Assembly: GCA_046590885.1 (NCBI GenBank) | Contig: JBKJTS010000059.1 | Coordinates: 1-11,408, forward strand | DNA: 11,408 bases | Direction: 5' to 3' | Origin: Ga0077554 sp046590885 | GTDB taxonomy: Bacteria; Pseudomonadota; Gammaproteobacteria; Ga0077554; Ga007554 | Shown: in pieces, positions 1-5,476 of the stretch | Layout of the letters: each line of letters opens with the position of its first letter | Position numbering within the stretch: the stretch's first letter is position 1 | The notes under the pieces: generated by a model | What the model was told of the DNA's origin: nothing | Databases searched by the model: none | Seen by the model: only the letters and a program-made list of their open reading frames with translations | Made by a program: the position numbers and the translations under genes

Positions 1-51
1 AATTCCGGAAAATCCAACCGGCGTTTTATCATGGGAAATTCGCCAAAACCA

Positions 52-110
52 GGATTCCTCGCTGGGTTCAGGATGACAACACACTGTCATTCCGGTGCAA
101 CAAGGAATCT
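52..110. repeat. REP-like imperfect inverted repeat 3' of recX
   Basis: Two arms of about 26 bases face each other. The left arm (52-78) begins GGATTCCT and ends ATGACA. The right arm (85-110) begins TGTCAT and ends AGGAATCT. They are separated by the six bases ACACAC. The inner six base pairs (73-78 with 85-90) and the outer GGATTCCT/AGGAATC portions pair, with mismatches in the middle. The shape and the GTCATTCC...GGAATC core resemble intergenic REP/dRS3-like palindromes of proteobacteria. The family assignment is from memory. It lies just past the recX stop and could protect or end the recX transcript. I see no gene in bases 1-152. Confidence 0.55.
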
Positions 111-152
111 TGCTTTGTTTCATTCATGTGCCGCGTAGATGATTTGGGTTAA

Positions 153-656
153 TCACTCATCATCGCCCTGCGACTTAAAAACGGCGTGGATTTGTTCGGG
201 GGTAAATCCCCGGTATTGCAAAAAACGTATTTGCTTGGCGCGCTCACTCACATTAGCCGGCATACTCGCACCAAAGCGCTTGTGTCGCACTTCTTTAATT
301 TTGCCATGCCACTGCGGGTCGTTTACATCCACAGCAGCGCTGACCAATTCATCACTCACGCCGTGTTCGCGCAACTCGCCTTGAATACGCAGCGGCCCCT
401 GACCCTTGCCAACCCGCGAATGCACCAGCATTTCCACAAAACGCTCATCACTTAGCAACTGTTGCTGCTGTAATGTCGCCAGAACCTGATCAACCGCAGC
501 ACCCTCCATGCCCCGCACTTTCAACTTGCGCTTCAGTTCACGGGTGGAGTGCTCGCGCCGTGACAACAGATTCATGGCGGTGCGGCGCGGCTGGCCTGGA
601 TCCCTAGGTGGAGATTGACCAGTTACAGTAGCAGATCGGGAACGGCGGCCGTTCAC
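153..656 (-). CDS. recX: RecX, regulatory protein that binds and inhibits RecA
   Basis: RecX binds RecA filaments and limits RecA ATPase, strand exchange and filament growth in the cytoplasm. The product is helical and charged, with the RecX signature of repeated three-helix units: SRREHSTRELKRKL near residues 31-44, a DERFVEMLVHSRVGKGQGPLRIQGEL-type stretch in the middle, and RFLQYRGFTPEQI near the C-terminus. I chose the GTG at 656 because a GGAAGG ribosome-binding site lies nine bases before it. This gives 167 residues, close to the 166 of E. coli RecX. An in-frame ATG at 752 would add 32 arginine-rich residues that look unlike the family and would run through the recA-recX hairpin. A later in-frame ATG (479 side of the family's first helix, about residue 28) would cut into the conserved first helix. 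The gene lies 115 bases downstream of recA on the same strand and is probably cotranscribed at reduced level. Confidence 0.9.
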   Translation of the reverse strand: MNGRRSRSATVTGQSPPRDPGQPRRTAMNLLSRREHSTRELKRKLKVRGMEGAAVDQVLATLQQQQLLSDERFVEMLVHSRVGKGQGPLRIQGELREHGVSDELVSAAVDVNDPQWHGKIKEVRHKRFGASMPANVSERAKQIRFLQYRGFTPEQIHAVFKSQGDDE

Positions 657-727
657 GGCATCTTGCCTTCCACGGCAGTTACGCTGGACAGGATACCCAA
701 GTGCGGTGAGCGCAGGGATGCGCAAGA

Positions 728-748
728 GCCGCCACATCCGTGTGCGGC
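728..748 (-). terminator. recA-recX intergenic hairpin, probable leaky terminator
   Basis: On the minus strand GCCGCACA pairs with TGTGGCGGC around a four-base loop, with one bulged base. It sits between the recA stop and the recX start. It is followed by TCTTGCG rather than a clean T-run, so it should act as a partial terminator or attenuator. A read-through hairpin at this place is known in the E. coli recA-recX unit, where it keeps RecX far below RecA. The function here is inferred by analogy. Confidence 0.5.
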
Positions 749-771
749 GCACTTTAAGATATCAAGAAAGC

Positions 772-1797
772 TCAAGCGTCGAGCTTCTCGGGCTCAGCGC
801 TGACGGCTTTGGTCAGCAATTTGGCGCGGATTTTATCTTCGATGCTGCGCGCCAGCGCCGGATGCTCTTTCAGATAAATACGTGCATTGTCCTTACCTTG
901 ACCGATACGTTCGCCTTCACAGCTATACCATGCGCCGGATTTTTCAACGAAGCCATGGGTTACGCCCAGCTCAACCAACTCGCCTTGCAGTGAAATACCT
1001 TCACCATAGAGAATTTCAAAACAGGCTTCCTTAAACGGTGGTGCTACTTTATTTTTCACAACTTTAACGCGGGTTTCACTGCCCACTACTTCATCGCCCC
1101 GCTTGATGGCGCCCGTACGCCGAATGTCCAATCGCACTGAGGCATAGAATTTCAGTGCATTACCCCCGGTGGTCGTTTCCGGACTGCCAAACATGACGCC
1201 AATCTTCATCCGGATCTGGTTGATGAAGATCACCATGGTATTGGAGCGATTAATGTTGGCCGTGAGTTTGCGCAGCGCCTGCGACATCAGGCGCGCCTGC
1301 AAGCCCATGTGCGAATCGCCCATCTCCCCCTCGATTTCAGCCTTGGGGGTGAGCGCCGCCACGGAGTCGATGACGACCACGTCTACTGCACCGGAGCGTA
1401 CCAGCATATCGGCAATTTCCAACGCCTGTTCGCCGGTATCCGGCTGGGACACCAGCAGGTCGTCGACATTTACGCCCAGCTTTTTCGCATAGGTGGGGTC
1501 GAGCGCATGCTCAGCATCCACAAATGCAGCTGTGCCCCCCAGTTTCTGGGCTTCCGCAATCACTTGCAGGGTGAGCGTGGTCTTGCCGGAAGATTCCGGG
1601 CCGTAGATTTCGACAATGCGACCACGTGGCAAACCGCCGATACCTAACGCAATATCCAGCCCCAGGGAGCCAGTTGAAATCACCCCAATATCGCGCGTTA
1701 CACCGCCATCACCCATACGCATCACGGAGCCTTTACCAAACTGCTTTTCAATCTGGCTCAGCGCTGCACTGAGCGCCTTGCGCTTATTGTCTTCCAT
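772..1797 (-). CDS. recA: RecA recombinase
   Basis: RecA is the DNA-dependent ATPase that forms filaments on single-stranded DNA, catalyses homologous pairing and strand exchange, and triggers LexA self-cleavage. Numbered from the chosen start, the Walker A motif GPESSGKT is at residues 66-73, the catalytic glutamate of VDAEHALD is E96, the Walker B stretch VVVIDSVAAL is near 140-149, loop L1 is in the EIEGEMGDSHMGLQAR region, and loop L2 contains FINQIRMKIGVMFGSPETTTGGNALKF. These positions match E. coli RecA. The length is 341 residues; the acidic tail is shorter than in E. coli. I chose the ATG at 1797 because AGGTGA stands five bases before it. A GTG three codons upstream (1806) overlaps that site and has no ribosome-binding site of its own. 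I found no canonical E. coli-type LexA box upstream. recX follows on the same strand. Confidence 0.98.
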   Translation of the reverse strand: MEDNKRKALSAALSQIEKQFGKGSVMRMGDGGVTRDIGVISTGSLGLDIALGIGGLPRGRIVEIYGPESSGKTTLTLQVIAEAQKLGGTAAFVDAEHALDPTYAKKLGVNVDDLLVSQPDTGEQALEIADMLVRSGAVDVVVIDSVAALTPKAEIEGEMGDSHMGLQARLMSQALRKLTANINRSNTMVIFINQIRMKIGVMFGSPETTTGGNALKFYASVRLDIRRTGAIKRGDEVVGSETRVKVVKNKVAPPFKEACFEILYGEGISLQGELVELGVTHGFVEKSGAWYSCEGERIGQGKDNARIYLKEHPALARSIEDKIRAKLLTKAVSAEPEKLDA

Positions 1798-1818
1798 CGT
1801 ATTCACCTGCCGCTTTAA

Positions 1819-1844
1819 ACTTAACCTGCTGTCTACTTAACCTG
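1819..1844. repeat. Pair of 10-base direct repeats in the recA leader
   Basis: ACTTAACCTG occurs at 1819-1828 and again at 1835-1844, 16 bases apart, between the candidate recA promoter and the recA ribosome-binding site. The repeats are identical. They could be a protein-binding site in the untranslated leader or promoter, possibly a non-canonical SOS operator, but nothing in the sequence proves this. Confidence 0.4.
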
Positions 1845-1888
1845 AATCGCCCACTGCCCTACTATAAATTAACTTAGCCGCCCCCGGA

Positions 1889-1916
1889 TAAATAGAGGGG
1901 GTTCTGCAGCTAACAA
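1889..1916 (-). promoter_or_regulatory. Candidate recA promoter
   Basis: Reading towards recA, TTGTTA (1916-1911) and TATTTA (1894-1889) are 16 bases apart and could form -35 and -10 elements, leaving a leader of about 85 bases. A CCCCC/GGGGG inverted repeat (1881-1885 with 1896-1902) overlaps the -10 and could matter for regulation. A second possible -10, TATAGT (1866-1861), has no good -35. The assignment is by eye only. Confidence 0.3.
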
Positions 1917-1977
1917 CCGAATCAGTCCATTATTTCATAAACGCGGGGGGTGGCCTAGCCCCTAAAACCGTGTAGGC

Positions 1978-2011
1978 TATGATTTTAAGCATTTTCACCG
2001 TAACCCAAGGA
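1978..2011 (+). promoter_or_regulatory. Candidate -10 and ribosome-binding site of the M16 protease gene
   Basis: TATGAT at 1978-1983 is a good -10 match (five of six), but no convincing -35 stands upstream. AAGGA at 2007-2011 is ten bases before the TTG at 2022 and is the likely ribosome-binding site; it supports the TTG start. A GGGG/CCCC inverted repeat around 1946-1962 precedes the -10. Confidence 0.35.
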
Positions 2012-2021
2012 AACTTCCGAT

Positions 2022-3242
2022 TTGACTCCGACCATCAATACCACGCGCCTTGCCAATGGCATAACCATTATCAGTTGCAGCCTGCCGGTGGCGCATAGTA
2101 CGTCTATAGGGGCATGGATTCTTAACGGCGGTCGCCACCAGACGCCCACACAAGTGGGCTATGCGCATCTCCTGGAACATGTACTGTTTAAAGGCACCCA
2201 CACACATAGCGCCTTGGCGCTGGCCCGCCGTTTTGAAGCCATGGGCGGGCAGATTAATGCCCACACGGGACGTGAGCTTACCGCCTTGCATGGCTTGGTG
2301 CCTAGACAGTATATGTCTGAATTAATTAATTTATTTGTCGATATGCTGGTTAGTCCACGCTTTGATCAACACGACCTGGAAATCGAGCGTGAGGTGGTGC
2401 TGCAAGAGGTGGCAATGATTGCCGACACCCCCGAAGAAGCCATCGAAGAAACCGCTGTGGAGAAGGCCTGGCCTGACCATTCCCTAGGTTGGCCGATTTT
2501 GGGCCGCGCGCCAGTTATCGCCAACGCCACCAGCGCGGCGCTGCATGCTTATCTGCGCGATTTGCTGACGGGTGGCCGGCTGTGGATCGTGGCAGCCGGA
2601 GCGGTCGATCACGCTGTTCTCGTACAGGCATGCGCCCAACTCGCCAACTTGCCTGCGGGGGAACCACCGCTCCTCGCTGCCCCTCGTTTTAAAGCAGGCC
2701 GCAACCGTGCCCAGCAGGATCTAGCACAAAGCCACCTGGTGTGGGCCATGAACGCGCCCGCGATCAACGACAACGAGCGCTATCCCGCGTTAGTGGTCGC
2801 CAATCATCTTTTGGGCGGCGGCGCATCGTCTCGCCTGTTTCAGGAAATCCGTGAACGTCGCGGCTTGGCGTATGCGATACAATCGCGTTTAGATCTCTAT
2901 TCGGACAGCGGCTTGTGGATGATTCAAACCGCCTGCGAACCAGAACGCGTTGACGAATGCCGCCGTGCCGTGGAAGATACCCTGCAACAACTGGTGCGTG
3001 ACGGACCGGCAGCGGATGAGCTGGAAATATCGCGCGATCACTTGCGCGCCAGCATGCTGATTGCCGAAGACGACCCTGAAGAGTGCATGGAACGATTAGC
3101 CCGCGAGGCCATTTATCAACAGCATCACTGGTCAATGGCCGAACGTCTGGCGCAGTTAACTGCGGTGACGCCTCAGGACATCAAGGATGTTTTGCGGCAC
3201 GCGTGGGCGCAGATGCTGCATTTGGAGTGGTCACCCAAATAA
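2022..3242 (+). CDS. M16 family zinc metalloprotease (single-domain pair, processing-peptidase type)
   Basis: This is a 406-residue peptidase of the M16B class (mitochondrial processing peptidase beta / bacterial insulinase-like). The inverted zinc motif HLLEH is at residues 49-53: H49 and H53 bind zinc and E52 is the catalytic base. E129 in VVLQEVAM, 76 residues later, is the third zinc ligand. All key residues are present, so the enzyme should be active. The C-terminal half carries the family's GGGASSRLFQEIRERRGLAYAI stretch near residues 265-286. There is no signal peptide, so it should be cytoplasmic. The start is TTG at 2022, because the protein begins TPTINTTRLANG as is usual for the family and AAGGA lies upstream; no better ATG exists. 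It is divergent from recA. The substrate cannot be told from sequence. An inactive M16 partner, often adjacent in other genomes, is not in this window. Confidence 0.93.
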   Translation: MTPTINTTRLANGITIISCSLPVAHSTSIGAWILNGGRHQTPTQVGYAHLLEHVLFKGTHTHSALALARRFEAMGGQINAHTGRELTALHGLVPRQYMSELINLFVDMLVSPRFDQHDLEIEREVVLQEVAMIADTPEEAIEETAVEKAWPDHSLGWPILGRAPVIANATSAALHAYLRDLLTGGRLWIVAAGAVDHAVLVQACAQLANLPAGEPPLLAAPRFKAGRNRAQQDLAQSHLVWAMNAPAINDNERYPALVVANHLLGGGASSRLFQEIRERRGLAYAIQSRLDLYSDSGLWMIQTACEPERVDECRRAVEDTLQQLVRDGPAADELEISRDHLRASMLIAEDDPEECMERLAREAIYQQHHWSMAERLAQLTAVTPQDIKDVLRHAWAQMLHLEWSPK

Positions 3243-3262
3243 TTCAGGAGGCAGTATACAGC

Positions 3263-3352
3263 ATGATATTCAAGCAACTATTTGCAGTCGCGGGGTCAGG
3301 CCTTACACTTGATATCGCATCCATCTGTCAAATGCAAGGGCTGATCCCGTGA
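3263..3352 (+). pseudogene. Truncated 5' end of a persulfide dioxygenase (ETHE1-like) gene
   Basis: An AGGAGG ribosome-binding site (3246-3251) and an ATG at 3263 follow the protease stop. The first seven codons translate to MIFKQLF, identical to the start of the intact dioxygenase at 8618. The first 24 bases match 20 of 24, and three of the four differences are silent. After codon eight the similarity stops and the frame runs through a REP-like repeat to a stop at 3350-3352, giving 29 residues in all. I read this as the stump of the gene that once followed the protease directly, cut when the island arrived. The silent differences mean the two starts are not a freshly duplicated exact target site. 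A chance match over seven residues with a good ribosome-binding site seems unlikely. Confidence 0.6.
3292..3348. repeat. REP-like inverted repeat at the left edge of the island
   Basis: Arm one (3292-3315) starts GGGGTCAGGCCTTACA. Arm two (3325-3348) is its imperfect reverse complement, ending GGGCTGATCCC. They match at 18 of 24 positions and are separated by nine bases, so the DNA or RNA can fold into a long hairpin. A third copy of arm one, 21 of 24 identical, lies at 8579-8602. Sequences of this GGGGTCAGG...TTTGACA type recur between genes in proteobacteria and are often linked to REP-associated tyrosine transposases. That link is from memory; no such transposase is in the window. Confidence 0.65.
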
Positions 3353-3396
3353 TTTGCGACTATGCGCCGATGATTGAGATTTTCAGGAAAGTCGTG

Positions 3397-3423
3397 AAAG
3401 CCAGCAGTTAGCGGGCTTTTTTT
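3397..3423 (+). terminator. Rho-independent terminator
   Basis: AAAGCC (3397-3402) pairs with GGCTTT (3414-3419) across an 11-base loop, and the right arm continues into a run of seven T on the plus strand. It would end transcripts coming from the protease gene and its truncated neighbour. It overlaps the last codons of the small minus-strand ORF at 3408-3578. Confidence 0.6.
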
Positions 3424-3578
3424 GTCTGCTTACCGGGTGCAGGAGAGAGGGCGCGTTCAGCGGCTTTTTTTACGCCTTCAATCGCAATCGAGGAAAGCAC
3501 ACTGGCACGCAAGGCACGCTGATATTCCTTCGCATTGCGCAGGTGTGGGTTATGTTGAAGCAGAGATTTCGGAGCCAT
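3408..3578 (-). CDS. Small hypothetical protein, 56 residues
   Basis: I do not recognise this protein. It begins MAPKSLLQHNPHLRNAKEYQ, has a central RASVLSSIAIEGV segment and a basic, alanine-rich tail ending KKAR. It looks like a short helical, positively charged cytoplasmic protein without membrane segments. The N-terminal NPHLR and the SSIAIEG pattern remind me of small conserved proteins found in accessory regions near toxin-antitoxin or Fic-like genes, but I cannot confirm that. Upstream, TTGAAT and TATAGT with a 17-base spacer form a plausible promoter, with the -10 only six bases from the ATG, so the mRNA would be leaderless. There is no Shine-Dalgarno sequence. The gene is isolated and faces away from the restriction operon. 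Confidence 0.45.
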   Translation of the reverse strand: MAPKSLLQHNPHLRNAKEYQRALRASVLSSIAIEGVKKAAERALSPAPGKQTKKAR

Positions 3579-3585
3579 GACCGCA

Positions 3586-3614
3586 CTATAATGGACATGC
3601 CGCGATAATTCAAC
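3586..3614 (-). promoter_or_regulatory. Candidate promoter of the small 56-residue ORF
   Basis: On the minus strand TTGAAT (four of six) and TATAGT (five of six) are separated by exactly 17 bases. The -10 ends about six bases before the ATG, which places transcription start at or next to the start codon. Confidence 0.4.
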
Positions 3615-3826
3615 TGCCGTAAATGTGGCACTTGTAAGGTCATGGGCACAGACTTGCGATGCAAGACTGTGGGTGGGAGGCTTCTTTAGGAGTGTAGCGC
3701 CCTCAGTGCTGCGTCCGACTCCTTTTCCACGTTAGTCCGGTAGTTGGGCGAAGCCGCTACGCGGAAAAAGGCGGGCACGTCCAATTAATTCTACAGCGCC
3801 ATGAAACCCGTGTTGGATGAAAACTT

Positions 3827-3912
3827 CAAGAACAACGAAAAAAGTTAGACTGTGAGATTGAAGAAAACTACAATCTAATTTTATTCGTTGCGCTGGAGGC
3901 AAGTCGTTCTTG
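3827..3912 (+). other. Nested stem-loop, possible structured RNA
   Basis: Three stems nest inside one another: CAAGAAC (3827-3833) with GTTCTTG (3906-3912), AACGAA (3834-3839) with TTCGTT (3884-3889), and AGATTG (3855-3860) with CAATCT (3871-3876). The innermost right arm is followed by AATTTTATT. All stems are perfect. The nesting suggests a folded transcript, but there is no recognised RNA family and no clear promoter; chance pairing is possible in this AT-rich segment. Confidence 0.3.
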
Positions 3913-3944
3913 GCAACTCGTTGATCCCATGGATCAATGCAGGA

Positions 3945-4002
3945 TCAGTGTGGTCAGTGTGGATCGATATTGCACAAAATCAATTCACACTGACCACACT
4001 GA
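3945..4002. repeat. Perfect 17-base inverted repeat with internal tandem repeat
   Basis: CAGTGTGGTCAGTGTG (3946-3961) recurs as a perfect reverse complement at 3986-4001, and one more base pair extends the outer end. The spacer is 24 bases. Each arm is itself made of two CAGTGTG units separated by GT, so the 7-mer occurs four times, two in each orientation. This is a strong hairpin or a double binding site for a dimeric protein. Confidence 0.7.
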
Positions 4003-4117
4003 CTCCTTGATTTGGTATCCCGCCCGCGTAGAGCGCACACATAAATCAATCGAATCTGACCCCATCGATCCTGCGCGTCGGAGAAATATGGCCGCAAATC
4101 AGGCTAACTCAAGCCTC

Positions 4118-4166
4118 GTAAACCGGAAAGTGGCCTGTGACGGAAAAAACGACGGTTCCGGCTTAC
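4118..4166. repeat. Inverted repeat upstream of the restriction operon
   Basis: GTAAACCGGAA (4118-4128) and TTCCGGCTTAC (4156-4166) are reverse complements with one mismatch, separated by 27 bases. Role unknown; it is part of the repeat-rich stretch before the RHH gene. Confidence 0.45.
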
Positions 4167-4260
4167 AACCCCTATATGTCGTCAAATTGTAGCTTCGCTC
4201 CCACTAGCAGCCTGTCGGACTTAGGTCGAATACTGGCGGCAAAACGCGACGTGCATTTAA

Positions 4261-4292
4261 TTGGATGCACAGATGTGTATCCATGATATTCT
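4261..4292 (+). promoter_or_regulatory. Candidate promoter with palindromic operator of the restriction-modification operon
   Basis: GGATGCACA (4263-4271) and TGTGTATCC (4274-4282) form a 20-base palindrome with one mismatched pair and a two-base centre. It lies between a weak -35-like TTGGAT (4261-4266) and a -10-like TGATAT or GATATT (4284-4290), only about ten bases before the first ATG of the operon. The position fits an operator at which the RHH protein, encoded next, would repress its own promoter. No Shine-Dalgarno sequence precedes the ATG at 4299, so the transcript may be leaderless, as is common for controller genes of restriction systems. The regulator-operator link is inferred. 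Confidence 0.45.
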
Positions 4293-4298
4293 TTTGGT

Positions 4299-4517
4299 AT
4301 GTCAAACAAAGACGTTGGCCTCCGTATTCGTATTGATAAGGAACTCCGCGAGGCTTTCCAAGGGGCTTGCGTTGCCGAAAATAGAAGTGCATCGGAAGTG
4401 CTACGCGACTTTATGCGAACTTTTGCTGAACAGCATCTGGACGGCAAACAGCTTGGCCTGTTCGCCTTGACTCCTGAAAGAAAACCACGTCGATCATCAA
4501 CAAGAAAATCAACATAA
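4299..4517 (+). CDS. Ribbon-helix-helix DNA-binding protein, probable regulator of the restriction operon
   Basis: The 72-residue product has a ribbon-helix-helix (CopG/Arc/MetJ-type) layout: a short strand VGLRIRI near residues 6-12, helix one DKELREAFQGACVAE (13-27), a turn, and helix two SASEVLRDFMRTFAEQ (30-45). A basic tail follows (KPRRSSTRK). Such proteins bind palindromic DNA as dimers, inserting the strand into the major groove. The gene is first in the operon; its stop is two bases before the methyltransferase ATG, so translation is probably coupled. A palindrome overlaps its promoter region. I infer that it controls timing or level of methylase and nuclease, as helix-turn-helix C proteins do in other Type II systems. 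It could instead be a relic antitoxin. The RHH fold call is from pattern only. Confidence 0.75.
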   Translation: MSNKDVGLRIRIDKELREAFQGACVAENRSASEVLRDFMRTFAEQHLDGKQLGLFALTPERKPRRSSTRKST

Positions 4518-4519
4518 AA

Positions 4520-5476
4520 ATGAGCCAATTTACATCGCTTGAAATGTGCGCCGGCGCCGGTGGTCAAGCGCTTGGGTTGGAAATGGCTGGCTTCGATCAC
4601 GCTGCGTTGATCGAGATAGAACCGCCCGCCTGTGCAACGCTGCGCCTCAATCGCCCTGATTGGAATGTCATCGAGGGGGATTTGCGCACCTTCGACGGCA
4701 CCCCTTACCGTGGCGTTGACCTGGTGGCCGGCGGTGTACCGTGCCCGCCGTTTTCCAAAGCGGGAAAGCAACTCGGTGCGAGTGATGAGCGAAACCTGTT
4801 CCCCGATGCAATCCGTCTGGTCGATGAGTGCCGACCGCAAGCCGTAATGCTGGAAAACGTGCGCGGTCTGCTCGATGCTGTCTTTGATGACTACAGAAAT
4901 AAAGTCGAGCGGCAGCTAAAGAAGTTGGGCTATGTGCCTGGCTGGAAGCTGCTAAACGCATCGGATTATGGCGTGTCTCAACTGCGGCCGCGTGTTGTAT
5001 TCGTCGGCATCCGCAAAGACCTGGCTGCCGGGTTCTCCTGGCCAGTACCGAAGAAGGTAGCGCCTCCCACGGTAGGCGAGTTGCTGCACGATCTTATGAA
5101 GGCCAACCGCTGGCGCGGTGCTGATCGCTGGCGCGAACATGCCAGTAGCATCGCTCCTACGCTGGTAGGCGGCTCCAAAAAGCACGGCGGGCCTGATTTG
5201 GGGCCAACTCGCGCAAGAGCGGCATGGGCCACGCTGGGTGTTGATGGCATTGGTCTATGGGATGAGGCACCGGAACGTGATTTCGTCGGTATGCCGCGGC
5301 TTACGACCCGCATGACAGCACGCATTCAGGGCTTCCCGGATGATTGGCAGTTCTCCGGCCGGAAGACGGCGACCTATCGCCAGATCGGCAACGCGTTCCC
5401 GCCACCAGTGGCTTCCGCTGTAGCCCGCCAAATCTTCGCGGCATTGGCCGTCAAGCGCATTTTTAAGGTGGCGTGA
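4520..5476 (+). CDS. DNA (cytosine-5) methyltransferase of a Type II restriction-modification system
   Basis: The enzyme transfers a methyl group from S-adenosylmethionine to carbon 5 of cytosine and protects host DNA from the adjacent nuclease. The 318 residues carry the ordered motifs of the family: motif I MCAGAGGQALGLEMAGF (residues 9-25, SAM binding), motif IV GGVPCPPFSKAGKQ with catalytic C75, motif VI ENV (112-114), motif VIII QLRPR (154-158), a target-recognition domain at roughly 175-264, motif IX RMTARIQGFPDDW (264-276) and motif X YRQIGNAFPPPVA (286-298). It looks complete and active. Because the partner nuclease resembles NgoMIV, the predicted target is GCCGGC; the modified base within it is not evident. 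The stop overlaps the nuclease start (TGATG). Two GCCGGC sites lie near its own 5' end (4550 and 4727). Confidence 0.95.
   Translation: MSQFTSLEMCAGAGGQALGLEMAGFDHAALIEIEPPACATLRLNRPDWNVIEGDLRTFDGTPYRGVDLVAGGVPCPPFSKAGKQLGASDERNLFPDAIRLVDECRPQAVMLENVRGLLDAVFDDYRNKVERQLKKLGYVPGWKLLNASDYGVSQLRPRVVFVGIRKDLAAGFSWPVPKKVAPPTVGELLHDLMKANRWRGADRWREHASSIAPTLVGGSKKHGGPDLGPTRARAAWATLGVDGIGLWDEAPERDFVGMPRLTTRMTARIQGFPDDWQFSGRKTATYRQIGNAFPPPVASAVARQIFAALAVKRIFKVA

Larger units (their letters stand above)
3579..4262. other. Long non-coding stretch rich in inverted repeats
   Basis: Nearly 700 bases hold no ORF I would defend. The visible content is a succession of hairpin-forming inverted repeats: 3647-3671 (11-base arms, three-base loop), 3689-3722 (GGAGT/ACTCC outer stem), 3721-3771 (CCTTTTCC...GGAAAAAGG arms), 3827-3912 (nested stems), 3945-4002 (17-base arms) and 4118-4166 (11-base arms, one mismatch). 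They could be decayed REP elements, ends of lost mobile elements, or a structured RNA. The stretch separates the left junction from the restriction operon. Confidence 0.5.

Noticed and set aside
657..752. Longer recX starting at the ATG at 752
   Set aside because: The extra 32 residues are arginine-rich and unlike RecX, have no ribosome-binding site, and cover the recA-recX hairpin; the GTG at 656 has a GGAAGG site.
1825..1850. CTGT...CCTG resembling a LexA box before recA
   Set aside because: Only the first half fits CTGT-N8-ACAG; the second half matches two of four bases, so I do not call an SOS box.
3470..3664. Minus-strand open frame of 64 codons overlapping the small ORF
   Set aside because: It has an odd composition and no ribosome-binding site; the overlapping 56-codon frame has a better promoter and protein character.
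3721..3771. GTTAGTCC and surrounding inverted repeat as an integron attC site
   Set aside because: The paired RYYYAAC/GTTRRRY boxes in proper spacing are not present, and there is no integrase or cassette array.
3929..4192. Plus-strand open frame of 87 codons
   Set aside because: It runs through the 17-base inverted repeat, has no ribosome-binding site and its product resembles no protein pattern; I take it as chance.
4200..4230. Stretch with GCAGCCTGTCGGACTTAGG, reminiscent of an insertion-sequence end
   Set aside because: No matching second end, target duplication or transposase is seen in the window, and the family cannot be named from memory with confidence.
4172..4840. Minus-strand 222-codon frame opposite the RHH and methylase genes
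   Set aside because: It is a shadow of the coding pattern of the methylase and RHH genes, which have clear family motifs.
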